This document shows, piece by piece, positions 1 to 8,870 of a stretch of 64,000 bases of DNA. The stretch comes from Gammaproteobacteria bacterium. GTDB taxonomy: Bacteria > Pseudomonadota > Gammaproteobacteria > Pseudomonadales > Alcanivoracaceae. The notes below the pieces were generated by a model. The model did not search any database, was not told where the DNA came from, and saw nothing but the letters and a program-made list of their open reading frames with translations. Numbering within the stretch: position 1 is the stretch's first letter; every line of letters starts with the position of its first letter. The position numbers were made by a program, and so were the translations under genes. The stretch spans positions 62,001 through 126,000 of the forward strand of contig JAGPVL010000033.1 in NCBI GenBank assembly GCA_018067045.1. The letters run 5' to 3'.

Positions 1-941
1 ATGTGCTGGCGCCGGATTGGTCGCGCCCGATTCTTGAGCGTATGCCCGAAGTTAATGCGGCGTTGTCGTTGCCGTTTGGGCACGGCGACTTGCGCTTGGG
101 CGAACGTCGTCAGCAAGGTCGCGCTTTGCAGGGCCAGTATGATCAATCAATCGTGTTACCCAATTCGCTTAAATCTGCGTTGATTCCGTTCTGGGCGAAA
201 ATTCCCCAGCGCACCGGTTGGCGTGGTGAAATGCGTTATGGCCTACTCAACGACGTACGTCCCCTCGATAAGCAACGTTATCCATTAATGGTGCAGCGTT
301 TTGTTGCCTTGGCGTTGGCGCGCGATGCCCAGGTGCCGAGCCTTGAGCAGATTAGTGCGCCGCATTTATTAGTTGATATGAGCAAGGCGGAGACGGCGCG
401 ATCGCGCTTGGGGCTAAGCCTTAATTTGCCGGTTATGGCGCTGTGTCCGGGGGCGGAGTTTGGGCCGTCAAAGCGCTGGCCGGATGAACATTACGCTGAG
501 CTGGCTGCTATGCAGTTAAAGGAAGGCTGGCAGGTCTGGATCTTCGGTTCGGCGAAAGATCGCGAAGTAGCCGATGCTATTTGCGCGCAAGTGCCGGTGG
601 CACTTCGTAGTCGGATTCATATTCTGGCCGGTGATACGTCGTTGGCGGAGGCGGTTGATTTAATGGCGCAGGTGAATGTGGTGGTCAGCAATGACTCTGG
701 CCTGATGCACATTGCTGCAGCGTTAGGGCGTCCGTTGGTGGCTGTTTATGGTTCGACGTCACCGAGCTTTACACCGCCGCTGGGCGAGCAAGTGGAAATT
801 TGCCGTTTGGGCTTGGAGTGCAGCCCATGTTTTGAGCGAGAATGTCCGTTACAGCACCTAAACTGCCTGCGCCAGTTGCCGGCCAGTACTGTGTTCGCCG
901 CGGTGCAACGTGTTTTGCCGCAGACGGTCCGTTTAGATTAG
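1..941 (+). CDS. waaF: ADP-heptose:LPS heptosyltransferase II, 5'-truncated by the window edge
   Basis: Transfers the second L-glycero-D-manno-heptose onto heptose I of the LPS inner core at the cytoplasmic face of the inner membrane. The reading frame is open at the left edge and begins mid-domain (VLAPDWSRPILERMPEV), so roughly the first 40 residues (the glycine-rich N-terminal strand of the GT-B fold) lie outside the window. Family signatures seen are GAEFGPSKRWP (ADP-heptose site) and SNDSGLMHIAAALGRP near the C-terminus, followed by the cysteine-rich tail usual in WaaF. The downstream waaC-waaG-waaP run supports the call. The GTG at position 3 is an internal valine codon rather than the start. 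Confidence 0.95.
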   Translation, partial: VLAPDWSRPILERMPEVNAALSLPFGHGDLRLGERRQQGRALQGQYDQSIVLPNSLKSALIPFWAKIPQRTGWRGEMRYGLLNDVRPLDKQRYPLMVQRFVALALARDAQVPSLEQISAPHLLVDMSKAETARSRLGLSLNLPVMALCPGAEFGPSKRWPDEHYAELAAMQLKEGWQVWIFGSAKDREVADAICAQVPVALRSRIHILAGDTSLAEAVDLMAQVNVVVSNDSGLMHIAAALGRPLVAVYGSTSPSFTPPLGEQVEICRLGLECSPCFERECPLQHLNCLRQLPASTVFAAVQRVLPQTVRLD

Positions 942-1069
942 CGTTGTCGCGCAGAGATCTGGGTGAAATTAGGCTAGAATGCTCGGCATATTGCAGTAAC
1001 CCAATATCAGACAGCAGTGAGGCGTGAGCGGCATGTTTGCGGCTCGCCATTTCATACCGAGGATAATGT

Positions 1070-1762
1070 ATGTCAGCCAATGAGTTTTTAGACAACGCAT
1101 GGAAAGAGTCCGGCCCTAAGGTCATTAGTGGATTTTCCCGTCCGGTCTATCACAACATGATGGGCCTGTTGCGTGGTTATAAATACGACAAATTAAAATA
1201 CGGCGGCATGATTCGTCATACCGAAGCGGGCATGCTGACAACGTGGGCATCTGAGGTGCCAGAAGGTGGGGTCGTTGTTGAGATCGGTTGCTACGGTGGT
1301 CTGTCGACCAGCTATTTACTGACGGGTCTGAAAAAGCGTAACGGCAAGATTTACGCTATCGACCCGTTTAATTCTGATCTCGGCAAGCAAGAAGATCTGT
1401 CTGATAAATGTGTTCCGTTGGAAGACAAACCGACCAAAGAGCTAGTTGCTCAGCGCTTAGAGGCGAATGGTTTTGATGGCATGTTTGAGTTGTGCGAAGG
1501 CTTCTCTCAGGAAGTTGCGGCAGCTTGGGATCCAGCCGTAAAAATCGATTTTTTATGGATTGATGGCAACCACGAGCAGGCGTATCAAGATTTTAAGGAT
1601 TTTGAAAAGCATTTGAATCCAGGCGCTCGTGTGGCAGTGCATGACGCGCATCCGCGTTATGGTTACGAGGCTGTTGTTCGTGATGTGCGTAAGATCTTTG
1701 CGGATGGAAGCTGGAGCGGACTGGAACATGTAAAAAGTATTATTTCTGGCATTCGAAACTAA
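1070..1762 (+). CDS. Class I SAM-dependent methyltransferase (Methyltransf_24 type)
   Basis: A 230-residue soluble protein. The Rossmann glycine motif VEIGCYGGLSTSYL sits at about residues 70-83, an acidic strand IYAIDPFN follows, and FLWIDGNHEQAYQDF near residue 160 is the typical family motif that places a histidine in the active site. It resembles CmcI or cephalosporin-hydroxylase-like and surface-sugar O-methyltransferases. The substrate cannot be read from sequence. Its place between waaF and waaC suggests a role on an LPS or other surface glycan, which is inference. It has its own RBS (GAGGA upstream of ATG 1070) and is followed by a terminator, so it appears to be transcribed separately from waaC. 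Confidence 0.8.
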   Translation: MSANEFLDNAWKESGPKVISGFSRPVYHNMMGLLRGYKYDKLKYGGMIRHTEAGMLTTWASEVPEGGVVVEIGCYGGLSTSYLLTGLKKRNGKIYAIDPFNSDLGKQEDLSDKCVPLEDKPTKELVAQRLEANGFDGMFELCEGFSQEVAAAWDPAVKIDFLWIDGNHEQAYQDFKDFEKHLNPGARVAVHDAHPRYGYEAVVRDVRKIFADGSWSGLEHVKSIISGIRN

Positions 1763-1786
1763 GTTTTCGTTTGATACGGAGTAATT

Positions 1787-1821
1787 AAACGCAAACATAC
1801 CGGTGATGTTTGCGTTTTTTT
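1787..1821 (+). terminator. Rho-independent terminator after the methyltransferase
   Basis: Arms AAACGCAAACAT (1787-1798) and ATGTTTGCGTTT (1806-1817) form a perfect 12-bp stem with a 7-nt loop, followed by a T run. It separates the methyltransferase from waaC. Confidence 0.85.
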
Positions 1822-1899
1822 ATTTAACCCGAGAGAAAAGTCTCCCCCATGATATGGAGGCGACTGACTCTTCAAAAAGATATGTGATGGGAGGCTGCG

Positions 1900-2922
1900 A
1901 TGAAGGTTTTGCTTATTAAGACATCTTCATTGGGCGATATCGTCCATACCTTTCCTGCCTTAACGGATGCCGCGCGCGCATGCCCTGGTATCGAGTTTGA
2001 CTGGGTCGTTGAAGAAGCGTTTGCGGATATCGCTACGTTGCACCCGGCTGTTTCTAGAGTAATACCCTGCGCATTGCGTCGTTGGCGCAAGGCGCCAATC
2101 AAAACATGGCGCAGTGGTGAGTGGCGCAATTTTAAGCAAGCGCTCCAAGCTAGCCACTATGACGTAGTAATTGATGCACAAGGGCTTATCAAAAGCGCCT
2201 TTATTACGCGCTTAACTCGCGGCGAGCGAGTAGGGCTTGATAGTCAGTCGGCGCGAGAAGGGTTATCGGCAAACGCGTTAGATCGGCCTTTATCAATCCC
2301 TAAAGGCGCGCATGCGATTACGCGCTTGCGTCAGCTATTCGCGCAAGCGTTGGATTATCCGCTGCCGACGGGTGCCCCAGAATCGGGTTTCTCGCCTGCC
2401 TCCGCATTAACCGCAGAGAATGCGAAGCAACTTATTTTCCTACATGGAACAACGTGGGCGACGAAGCACTGGCCGGAGCAGCAGTGGCGAAAGCTTGCGA
2501 CATTGGCAAGTGCGGCGGGAACGGCGGTTTGGTTGCCTTGGGGCGATGACGCGGAGAAAGCGCGAGCCGAGCGCATCGCCGAAGGATTGGTTGGCGTGTC
2601 GTTGCTGCCGAAAATGTCATTGGCGCAATTGTTTAAGAAAATGCTGCAAGCAAATGGCTTTGTTGCTGTGGATACTGGCCTAGCACATTTGGCCGCGGCA
2701 GCAGGATTGTCTGGTGTTGCCTTATATGGGCCGACTGATCCGGTGTTAACGGGCGTGCTGGGCGAGCGGGCGCGTAGTTTGTCAGCGGAGTTCCCTTGCG
2801 CGCCGTGCTTACAAGAGCGCTGCATGTATAAAGGTGATCTGGGTAAAGGCTTTGTGCCTCCGTGTTTTAGTAGCTTGCCAGCAGAGCTTGTATGGCGCGA
2901 ACTGTTTGTGGAGCGCCCATGA
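1900..2922 (+). CDS. waaC: ADP-heptose:LPS heptosyltransferase I
   Basis: Adds the first heptose to Kdo2-lipid A. The 340-residue GT-B protein matches WaaC along its length: N-terminal MKVLLIKTSSLGDIVHTFPAL with the catalytic-region Asp in SLGD, then FDWVVEEAF, VVIDAQGLIKSA, the ADP-heptose-binding TTWATKHWPEQQWR and the C-terminal DTGLAHLAAA and YGPTDP. The start is preceded by GGGAGG. The stop overlaps the waaG start by 4 bp (ATGA), so the two are translationally coupled. The usual partner WaaF lies just upstream. Confidence 0.96.
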   Translation: MKVLLIKTSSLGDIVHTFPALTDAARACPGIEFDWVVEEAFADIATLHPAVSRVIPCALRRWRKAPIKTWRSGEWRNFKQALQASHYDVVIDAQGLIKSAFITRLTRGERVGLDSQSAREGLSANALDRPLSIPKGAHAITRLRQLFAQALDYPLPTGAPESGFSPASALTAENAKQLIFLHGTTWATKHWPEQQWRKLATLASAAGTAVWLPWGDDAEKARAERIAEGLVGVSLLPKMSLAQLFKKMLQANGFVAVDTGLAHLAAAAGLSGVALYGPTDPVLTGVLGERARSLSAEFPCAPCLQERCMYKGDLGKGFVPPCFSSLPAELVWRELFVERP

Positions 2923-4028
2923 ATATCGCGTTTGTTGTCTTTGATTATTTTCCCTACGGTGGCTTGCAACGCGACATGTTGGCGATTGCGAAAGTGTGTC
3001 GAGAGCGCTTGCACCGTGTGACAATTTTAGCGCGCTCATGGCAGGGGGATATTCCTGACGGTGAGACAGTAGAGTTGTTGCCGATTGGTGCTGGCAGTAA
3101 CCATTCTCGCGATGCAGCGTTTGCAAAAGTCGCCGCTGAAAAATTCTGCCAATACGATCTTATTGTTGGTTTTAATAAAATGCCGGGACTGGACGTGTAT
3201 TACGCCGCGGACGGTTGTTTGGCGGAGCGCTATCAAGGCTTGAAAACGATTTTGCCGCGCTATCGTAGCAAGCTTGCCATGGAGAGAGCGGTTTTTCAGC
3301 ATCAATCGAATACAAGGGTGCTGTCGATCGCGCCACCGCAAAAAGCCCTGTACCAACAACATTACGCGACTGCAGAGCAGCGCTTTATTGACTTGCCTCC
3401 CGGTATTCGCAGAGATAGAACCTTGCCAGAGAACTTTGCTGCGCGGCGTGCGGCATTAAGAGCGCAGTGTTGTATCGATGAGCAAACAACGATGCTGTTG
3501 TTCGTCGGATCAGGGTTTCGCACCAAGGGGCTTGATCGTGCGATTCGCCTGTTGGCGGGCCTCGATAAGACGGTGCAGCTATTTATTGTCGGAGAAGATA
3601 AGCGCGGCCAGTTTGAACGGCTGGCGAAGAAACAGGGTGTGTCGGCTCGCGTTCATTTTATCGGTGGTCGTGATGATGTGCAGGATTGGTTGTGGAGCGC
3701 TGATTTATTGGTGCACCTTGCCTACGCGGAGAATACCGGTACGGTGTTGCTAGAGGCTGCGATCGCAGGGCTACCTGTGTTAACGACTTCTGTGTGCGGT
3801 TATGCGCCGTATATTATCGAGGCGGGTATGGGGGCTGTGGTGACGATTGGTGAGACGCCGCCTGCGGATGCGGTATTCGTTCAGCATGCAAAAGCTTTGC
3901 TCGCTAAGCCACGTGCTGATTGGCGTGAACGAAGCGTTTCGTTTGCGCGCGATGCAGATATTTATAGCCTGACAGAGCATGCCGTAGATGGCATCGAAGA
4001 AACTGCTCGGCAAAAGGGTGTGTTATGA
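2919..4028 (+). CDS. waaG: LPS core UDP-glucose alpha-1,3-glucosyltransferase family protein (GT4)
   Basis: A 369-residue GT4 enzyme that adds the first hexose of the outer core onto heptose II. Features: N-terminal FVVFDYFPYGGLQRDML, the Rossmann-like LFVGSGFRTKGLDRAI at the start of the second domain, and the nucleotide-sugar-binding AENTGTVLLEAAIAGLPVLTT with its E-x7-E element. The start is taken at ATG 2919, which overlaps the waaC stop (ATGA). An in-frame ATG at 2892 would lie inside waaC and gives a non-family extension. The actual sugar donor may differ from glucose (Pseudomonas homologues use other sugars), so specificity is inferred. Confidence 0.93.
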   Translation: MNIAFVVFDYFPYGGLQRDMLAIAKVCRERLHRVTILARSWQGDIPDGETVELLPIGAGSNHSRDAAFAKVAAEKFCQYDLIVGFNKMPGLDVYYAADGCLAERYQGLKTILPRYRSKLAMERAVFQHQSNTRVLSIAPPQKALYQQHYATAEQRFIDLPPGIRRDRTLPENFAARRAALRAQCCIDEQTTMLLFVGSGFRTKGLDRAIRLLAGLDKTVQLFIVGEDKRGQFERLAKKQGVSARVHFIGGRDDVQDWLWSADLLVHLAYAENTGTVLLEAAIAGLPVLTTSVCGYAPYIIEAGMGAVVTIGETPPADAVFVQHAKALLAKPRADWRERSVSFARDADIYSLTEHAVDGIEETARQKGVL

Positions 4029-4927
4029 CGTTATATCTACGCGACGATTTAGCCGAAATGTGGAAAGGTCGTGACCCCTTTCTCGCCGCGGCAGAACAGA
4101 CCGGCGAAATATTTCGTGAACGCGAAGGGCGCCGTACATTACGTTTTGGCAGTAAAGATTGTGGCGACAGTCCTTTAAATCATCTTTCAGGCGGCCTTGC
4201 AGCGAGCGATTCAGACGCCAGCTACTTTTTAAAATATCATGGTGGTATTGGTTGGGGTGAGATTTTAAAAAATCTTAGCCAGGCCAAGTGGCCAATCATT
4301 GGCGCGATGTCAGAGGTGCATGCTATTCGTGCGGTTGAGGCCGCTGGTGTCGATACACTGACCATTGTGGGCTATGGCGAACGCGGTGCAGATCCCGCGA
4401 AGCAGCAATCTTTTTTGGTCACGGAAGATCTGGTCGGCACCGTTAGTCTTGAAGAGCTTGGTGAAAAGTGGAGAAACACACCGGGCAGCATTCGCTTTAA
4501 GCGCGCATTAATTCGTCGGGCGGCAGAAATGGCGAAAGCAATGCACGACGCGGGTGTCAATCACCGTGACTTTTATCTGGGCCACTTTCTTATTGCTCAA
4601 CAAGATGTTGAGCTTGAGAATGTGGATGCGTCAATTTTTCTTATTGACCTTCATCGTTCTCAAGTACGTGGCCGCGTACCGCGGCGCTGGCGCGTGAAGG
4701 ATATTGGGGGCTTGTACTTTTCTACCGCAAGATTCGGCCTAACCCGCCGCGATCTGTTCCGCTTTATGCAAGTCTATACCGGTATGGCGTTACGAGATGC
4801 ACTCGGCGACAAAGCGGCCCTATTGATGGCAAGTCGCCGGGAAGGCGAGAAGATCTACCGTCGTTATTTCGAGAAAGAACCGCACTTTCCGTTGCAGTTT
4901 AGTGAGCATCCCGGAAAGGACATATGA
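4025..4927 (+). CDS. waaP: LPS core heptose(I) kinase
   Basis: Phosphorylates heptose I of the inner core, stabilising the outer membrane and adding negative charge. The 300-residue protein has an eukaryotic-like kinase fold. A Gly-poor N lobe is followed by the catalytic loop NHRDFYLGHFLI (Asp in HRD) and the metal-binding IDLHRSQVR, both WaaP hallmarks, then the C-terminal RRDLFRFMQVY. Start and stop overlap waaG and the following glycosyltransferase by 4 bp each, so it sits inside a tightly coupled core operon. In Pseudomonas this kinase is essential; whether that holds here is not visible. Confidence 0.93.
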   Translation: MTLYLRDDLAEMWKGRDPFLAAAEQTGEIFREREGRRTLRFGSKDCGDSPLNHLSGGLAASDSDASYFLKYHGGIGWGEILKNLSQAKWPIIGAMSEVHAIRAVEAAGVDTLTIVGYGERGADPAKQQSFLVTEDLVGTVSLEELGEKWRNTPGSIRFKRALIRRAAEMAKAMHDAGVNHRDFYLGHFLIAQQDVELENVDASIFLIDLHRSQVRGRVPRRWRVKDIGGLYFSTARFGLTRRDLFRFMQVYTGMALRDALGDKAALLMASRREGEKIYRRYFEKEPHFPLQFSEHPGKDI

Positions 4928-5847
4928 CCACGTCGGCTTCGTTCTCGATTATTATTCCTGCCTATAATTATGCCCACAGCGTTGAGCGTGCCGCCGCATC
5001 CGTTTGCCAGCAGGTGTACGCAAACCGCGAGATATTAATTATTAATGACGGCTCTACCGATGCGACGGCGGAAGTTATAGATCAGTTCGCTGCAGCGCAT
5101 GTTGATGAGGTACGAGTACTGCATCAAGTTAACGCTGGTCTGGCGGCAGTACGCAATCGCGGCGTTGCAGAGAGCACCAACGAGTGGCTTATTTTTCTGG
5201 ATGCAGACGATGAGTTGTGTCCCGATGCGCTAGTCGTTTTGGCGCAAGCAATAGTACGGCATCCGCAAGCACGTTTAATTGTAGGTGGTCATGAAACGGA
5301 CGATGGCAAGCGACGCCGTTACGTTGCTCCGTGGCCTTGTGTGGAAAGTAAACATGAGAACTTTTCCAACTATCTAGATAAAAGGCTGACCATCTCAAAT
5401 GGTGGCTGTGCCATGCATCGATCGATTTTTCAAACCACGAGTTATGATGCTGCGCTTCGTCATACCGAAGATATGCCTGTGTTTGCCCATGTATTGGCCA
5501 ACTACGCTATTGCGTCTGTCGACAAGCCGGTGGCTAGGATTTATAAGCATGCCGATAGCATGCGGCATGATGTAGATGCCGCTGTGAAAATTGGTATGTC
5601 GATGGAGTTAGCTATCTTTGATAACAATGGATTGCCTGAGTGGGCGCAAGATTATCGACGTGGTTATCGTGCCCGGCGGGCTCTGTCGTTGATGAAGTTG
5701 GCAGCAAGTCATGGCCGTCCAGCACTGGTTCGACATTTCTTTTATGTGGCGTTTTGCGCCGCACCTATTCAAGCGCTTCATCCTCGTTATCTACGCCGTC
5801 TGCTAAAAAACCTTTTTGCTCACCGCGGCAAGAGGCATCAGACATGA
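4924..5847 (+). CDS. Glycosyltransferase family 2
   Basis: A 307-residue GT-A enzyme. The N-terminal nucleotide-sugar fold is clear: FSIIIPAYNYAHSVERAAASV at residues 7-27, the substrate-binding LIINDGSTDAT, and a metal-binding DADDE (DXD-type) near residue 95. No membrane segment was seen. Coupled by ATGA overlaps to waaP upstream and the tandem kinase downstream, so it most likely adds a branch sugar to the LPS core. Donor and acceptor are unknown. Confidence 0.85.
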   Translation: MTTSASFSIIIPAYNYAHSVERAAASVCQQVYANREILIINDGSTDATAEVIDQFAAAHVDEVRVLHQVNAGLAAVRNRGVAESTNEWLIFLDADDELCPDALVVLAQAIVRHPQARLIVGGHETDDGKRRRYVAPWPCVESKHENFSNYLDKRLTISNGGCAMHRSIFQTTSYDAALRHTEDMPVFAHVLANYAIASVDKPVARIYKHADSMRHDVDAAVKIGMSMELAIFDNNGLPEWAQDYRRGYRARRALSLMKLAASHGRPALVRHFFYVAFCAAPIQALHPRYLRRLLKNLFAHRGKRHQT

Positions 5848-7184
5848 CCTCCGGTGCGGACATAGAAATTGCACGCTTGAGGGTGCTGCCTTGGGGCGGG
5901 ATTGCGACGGCCAATATACCGCTGAAAGGTGATGTGTTAAGTGTCGAAAAAGTACTTCGGCATCTTCCGGGTCGACGCCTTGCTGTTAAGGCGCTGTGGC
6001 GTGGGCAGGTGGTTTTCGCCAAGATTTTTCTGACGCCTGATGTATCTATCATGGAGCGGGAGCTAGGTTGCATTCAGATGTTGCTGGCGTCGAACGTCGC
6101 CACACCAGCTCTCCGTGCCCAGCAGAGTTTCGATCAAGGTGGTGTGATTGTCTGTGATTGGTGTGAGGGGCGTTCCGGAGAAGATGCTTTGCGTGTGAAC
6201 GCCGACGGAAATCTTCCTCAGCTTATGGCGGCAGTATTTTCCTTATACGATGCAGGCTTATACCAGCGCGATTTACATCTGAATAATTTTATTTTCTTTG
6301 GACGGCAATGCTTGGTGATTGATGCGGGAGATATCCTGCCACTTCCCCAAACAGCTGCTGTACGCCAGCGTTTGATTCTTGATAACTTGGCGTTATTTTG
6401 CGCTCAGGGCTCGCTCGATATTAGTGTGTTGCTTGAACAGCAGGTGCGTAATCAACTGTCGGATCGAGGTTTGGCGGTCGCGGGGTTTGCTAAACAGATT
6501 AAGCAGAAGCGCCAAGTACGTTTGCGTGCCGCAATGAAAAAGTGGCGACGAGAGTCATCTGTTATCGGTAAGCGAATTGAAGCGGGCGAGCAGTGGTTGT
6601 GGCAGCGTGATTTGAGCGAAGCGGATATCGTTAATTTGACGGAGCTGTTGTTGGAACCGGTGCGTGCGCCATTGATTAAGCGCGGTAGCCGCATTAGCGT
6701 TTACGGCAATGACCGGTGGATTATCAAGCACTATCGTGAATCAGGCTTTATTGCGAAGCTTAAGCGATTACTTTTCCGTGGGCGTGCCGATATTAGCTGG
6801 GTAATTGGTTGGACGTGGCGCTTACTCGGTGTGCCGACGCCGCAGCCATTGATGTTGCGTCGCTGCGTTAACGGCGAGGCAGTGATTGCTTGCCAGCGTC
6901 TTGCTGCGGAACCGCTTAGCCATTTAATGGAACAGGGTGCAGATCGCGCAACCAGCGCGCGCGTTGAGGTGATTGACCAGCTGGCTCGGCTTCACGGTAT
7001 TGGTTTTTGGCACGGGGATACAAAGGCACAGAATATTCTGTGCGATGACCATGTCTCATGGTTTATTGATCTCGATGCGGCCGGCTGGAGCAGGTGTGAA
7101 GGACGAGTTCGCCGGCGTGCAGAAAAGGACATGGCGCGCTTCAAGCGTAACGATCAGCAGTTTCTTGCTCGCTTATCGGAGTAG
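5844..7184 (+). CDS. Two-domain LPS-core kinase-like protein (InaA/Kdo-kinase superfamily)
   Basis: A 446-residue protein that appears to contain two successive small-molecule kinase domains. The first has catalytic loop YQRDLHLNNF (Asp143, Asn148) and metal motif VIDAGD (Asp160). The second has HGDTKAQN (Asp392, Asn397) and FIDLDAAGW (Asp409). Both keep the residues needed for phosphotransfer. The start at ATG 5844 overlaps the preceding stop by 4 bp; the frame stays open back to 5640 but that part lies inside the GT2 gene. A large WaaP-type kinase gene is also present beside waaP in Pseudomonas, so a role in phosphorylating core heptose is likely; which sugar each half serves is unknown. 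Confidence 0.8.
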   Translation: MTSGADIEIARLRVLPWGGIATANIPLKGDVLSVEKVLRHLPGRRLAVKALWRGQVVFAKIFLTPDVSIMERELGCIQMLLASNVATPALRAQQSFDQGGVIVCDWCEGRSGEDALRVNADGNLPQLMAAVFSLYDAGLYQRDLHLNNFIFFGRQCLVIDAGDILPLPQTAAVRQRLILDNLALFCAQGSLDISVLLEQQVRNQLSDRGLAVAGFAKQIKQKRQVRLRAAMKKWRRESSVIGKRIEAGEQWLWQRDLSEADIVNLTELLLEPVRAPLIKRGSRISVYGNDRWIIKHYRESGFIAKLKRLLFRGRADISWVIGWTWRLLGVPTPQPLMLRRCVNGEAVIACQRLAAEPLSHLMEQGADRATSARVEVIDQLARLHGIGFWHGDTKAQNILCDDHVSWFIDLDAAGWSRCEGRVRRRAEKDMARFKRNDQQFLARLSE

Positions 7185-7262
7185 TCGTGATTTCGGTGAG
7201 CGGGCTTTTGTTCTCAGAATCGTTTTCTAGCGGTGCGTATTGGTTAAGATCACGGGTGCACA

Positions 7263-8750
7263 ATGGATTTATCAAAGAGAGTTAGTCGGTGGGTGACGAA
7301 CGCGTCGTCCCGTCAGTATATTGCATTAATAGTGATGTGGTCGTTGCTGTTGTCGACGATCGCATTCATTAGCGACCCTATCCTGAATCGTGACGGTATG
7401 TTTTATATCGACATTGCTCGCTCCATGCAGCTTGAGGGCGCGGGCTTGAGTTCGCGACGATATGGTTGGGCTTTTCTGCCGATGCTGCTTGCTGCGGGAG
7501 GTGTGATTGGGCTAACGCCGTTAACGACTGCTGTTGTGTTTTCTCTGCTCTGTGGTGCGCTCATTCCGGTGATGATTTTTCTGTTTTTGTCGCGCTACCA
7601 ACCAAATTATCGTTATTTAGCTTTTCTTATTGCATGCTTGCTGCCGTGGACTTCCGCATTTCGGGCAGACCTCTTGCGCGACAGTGGCGCGTGGTTGTTT
7701 ATGTTGGTGGCGTTGTATGCGGCCGTGCGCTGGTTGGAGTCTCGGCGCCTTGCTTGGTCGATGTTGTTGTTCGCGTCTGCATTTACCGCATTTCTATTTC
7801 GAATTGAAATGGCGCTGCTGTTTTCGCTGGGCATCTACATGCCAATGGTCATTCGTTGGCGTGCGGCACAGCAAAGTGAAGCGAACTTTCTAACATGGGG
7901 TTTCTGTCTATTTCTCGTTGCCGTGTTAGCGCTGATGTTGCTGGTGGCCAGTGCGGGTTATGAATACGCACAAATATATGTGAATAATTTTCTCTATGGC
8001 GGTCCTTTTGGAACCTATGCCGGTTTTCGTGAGACGGTCGGGGTGGCGGCTAACGAGTACCTTAATAAAGATCTTGGCGCGTTTCTATTCTTTGGCTTTC
8101 TAGCGTTGGTAGTTTTAAAGATCATATCGATGTTGGGCCTTTTCTCTCTGCCCTTGTATCTGGCGGCGTTTAACGGACGGTATCGGCGGGTTGTGCAGAA
8201 GGACGGCGGTGCAACTCTAATGATTGCTGCGCTGTTTTTGCTGCCAGTAGCCGTCTTTATTTTTATGAATATGTTTATCTTATCTCGCTACGTTATGCCG
8301 ACCGTTATCGCTAGCTCGCCCTTTGTGCTAATCGGCGTCATTGCGTTGTGGCGCGATTTTTTGGGCGTGCGCGGTCGTGTTGTGTTTGTGTCGATAGCGT
8401 TGCTGGCGACGCTGTCAGCGGTGACATCGACGAGCGCAGGCAAAATTTATATTAAGGACACTGGGCGCTGGCTAGTAGAACACAGCAATGAGTTAGAACC
8501 CTTACAAATCCGTGATGAACGTATTTCGTTTTATGCGCAACGCGGCTATCGCATAACGAAAGGCGCATCGGAGCAAGATTATGTGCCGGCCCTGAGTGAG
8601 GAGTACCGTACTGTGGTATTTACGTTTGATGTAAAGCAGGGTGGTGAGCGCGCCGAGGTCGAGCGTATAAAGGCGCTAACAGGCTTCGAGAAAGTATTGT
8701 TTATGGCGGATAACGGCGCTGGTGATGGGGCTGTTGTATTGTCGCGTTAG
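7263..8750 (+). CDS. Polytopic inner-membrane protein, probable GT-C (ArnT/PMT-like) glycosyltransferase
   Basis: A 495-residue protein dominated by about a dozen hydrophobic segments from residue 20 to about 390, ending in a roughly 100-residue soluble domain predicted to be periplasmic. The first loop after TM1 carries NRDGMFYIDIARSM, resembling the Asp-containing loop of GT39/ArnT-like enzymes that use polyprenyl-linked sugars. There is no clear Wzy_C/WaaL ligase domain. It ends the LPS-core cluster and is followed by a terminator. It may attach a lipid-linked sugar to the core or lipid A in the periplasm. Function is inferred from fold and location only. Confidence 0.65.
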   Translation: MDLSKRVSRWVTNASSRQYIALIVMWSLLLSTIAFISDPILNRDGMFYIDIARSMQLEGAGLSSRRYGWAFLPMLLAAGGVIGLTPLTTAVVFSLLCGALIPVMIFLFLSRYQPNYRYLAFLIACLLPWTSAFRADLLRDSGAWLFMLVALYAAVRWLESRRLAWSMLLFASAFTAFLFRIEMALLFSLGIYMPMVIRWRAAQQSEANFLTWGFCLFLVAVLALMLLVASAGYEYAQIYVNNFLYGGPFGTYAGFRETVGVAANEYLNKDLGAFLFFGFLALVVLKIISMLGLFSLPLYLAAFNGRYRRVVQKDGGATLMIAALFLLPVAVFIFMNMFILSRYVMPTVIASSPFVLIGVIALWRDFLGVRGRVVFVSIALLATLSAVTSTSAGKIYIKDTGRWLVEHSNELEPLQIRDERISFYAQRGYRITKGASEQDYVPALSEEYRTVVFTFDVKQGGERAEVERIKALTGFEKVLFMADNGAGDGAVVLSR

Positions 8751-8814
8751 GCGGGTTGCTCTCTCTATTCTGGCGTGACGTGCCAATTCGTAATAAACAT
8801 GTTGATATAAAAAG

Positions 8815-8852
8815 GAAGGCGCCCTGCAGTTTTTGTCGGCGCCTTCTTTTTT
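8815..8852. terminator. Bidirectional terminator between the LPS cluster and lpxL
   Basis: Arms GAAGGCGCC (8815-8823) and GGCGCCTTC (8838-8846) are flanked by an A run on the left and TTTTTT on the right. It can serve both the plus-strand membrane gene and the convergent lpxL gene. Confidence 0.8.
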
Positions 8853-8870
8853 GTTGCTAGATAGAGAGGT

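Noticed and set aside
2355-3014. Long open frame on the minus strand opposite waaC
   Set aside because: 219 codons but no family resemblance. It lies wholly across waaC and the start of waaG, which are certain genes.
7263-8750. O-antigen ligase WaaL
   Set aside because: It is a polytopic protein in an LPS cluster, but the N-terminal NRDG loop resembles GT-C enzymes and no ligase-type periplasmic loop with the conserved RxxxL and H residues was seen.
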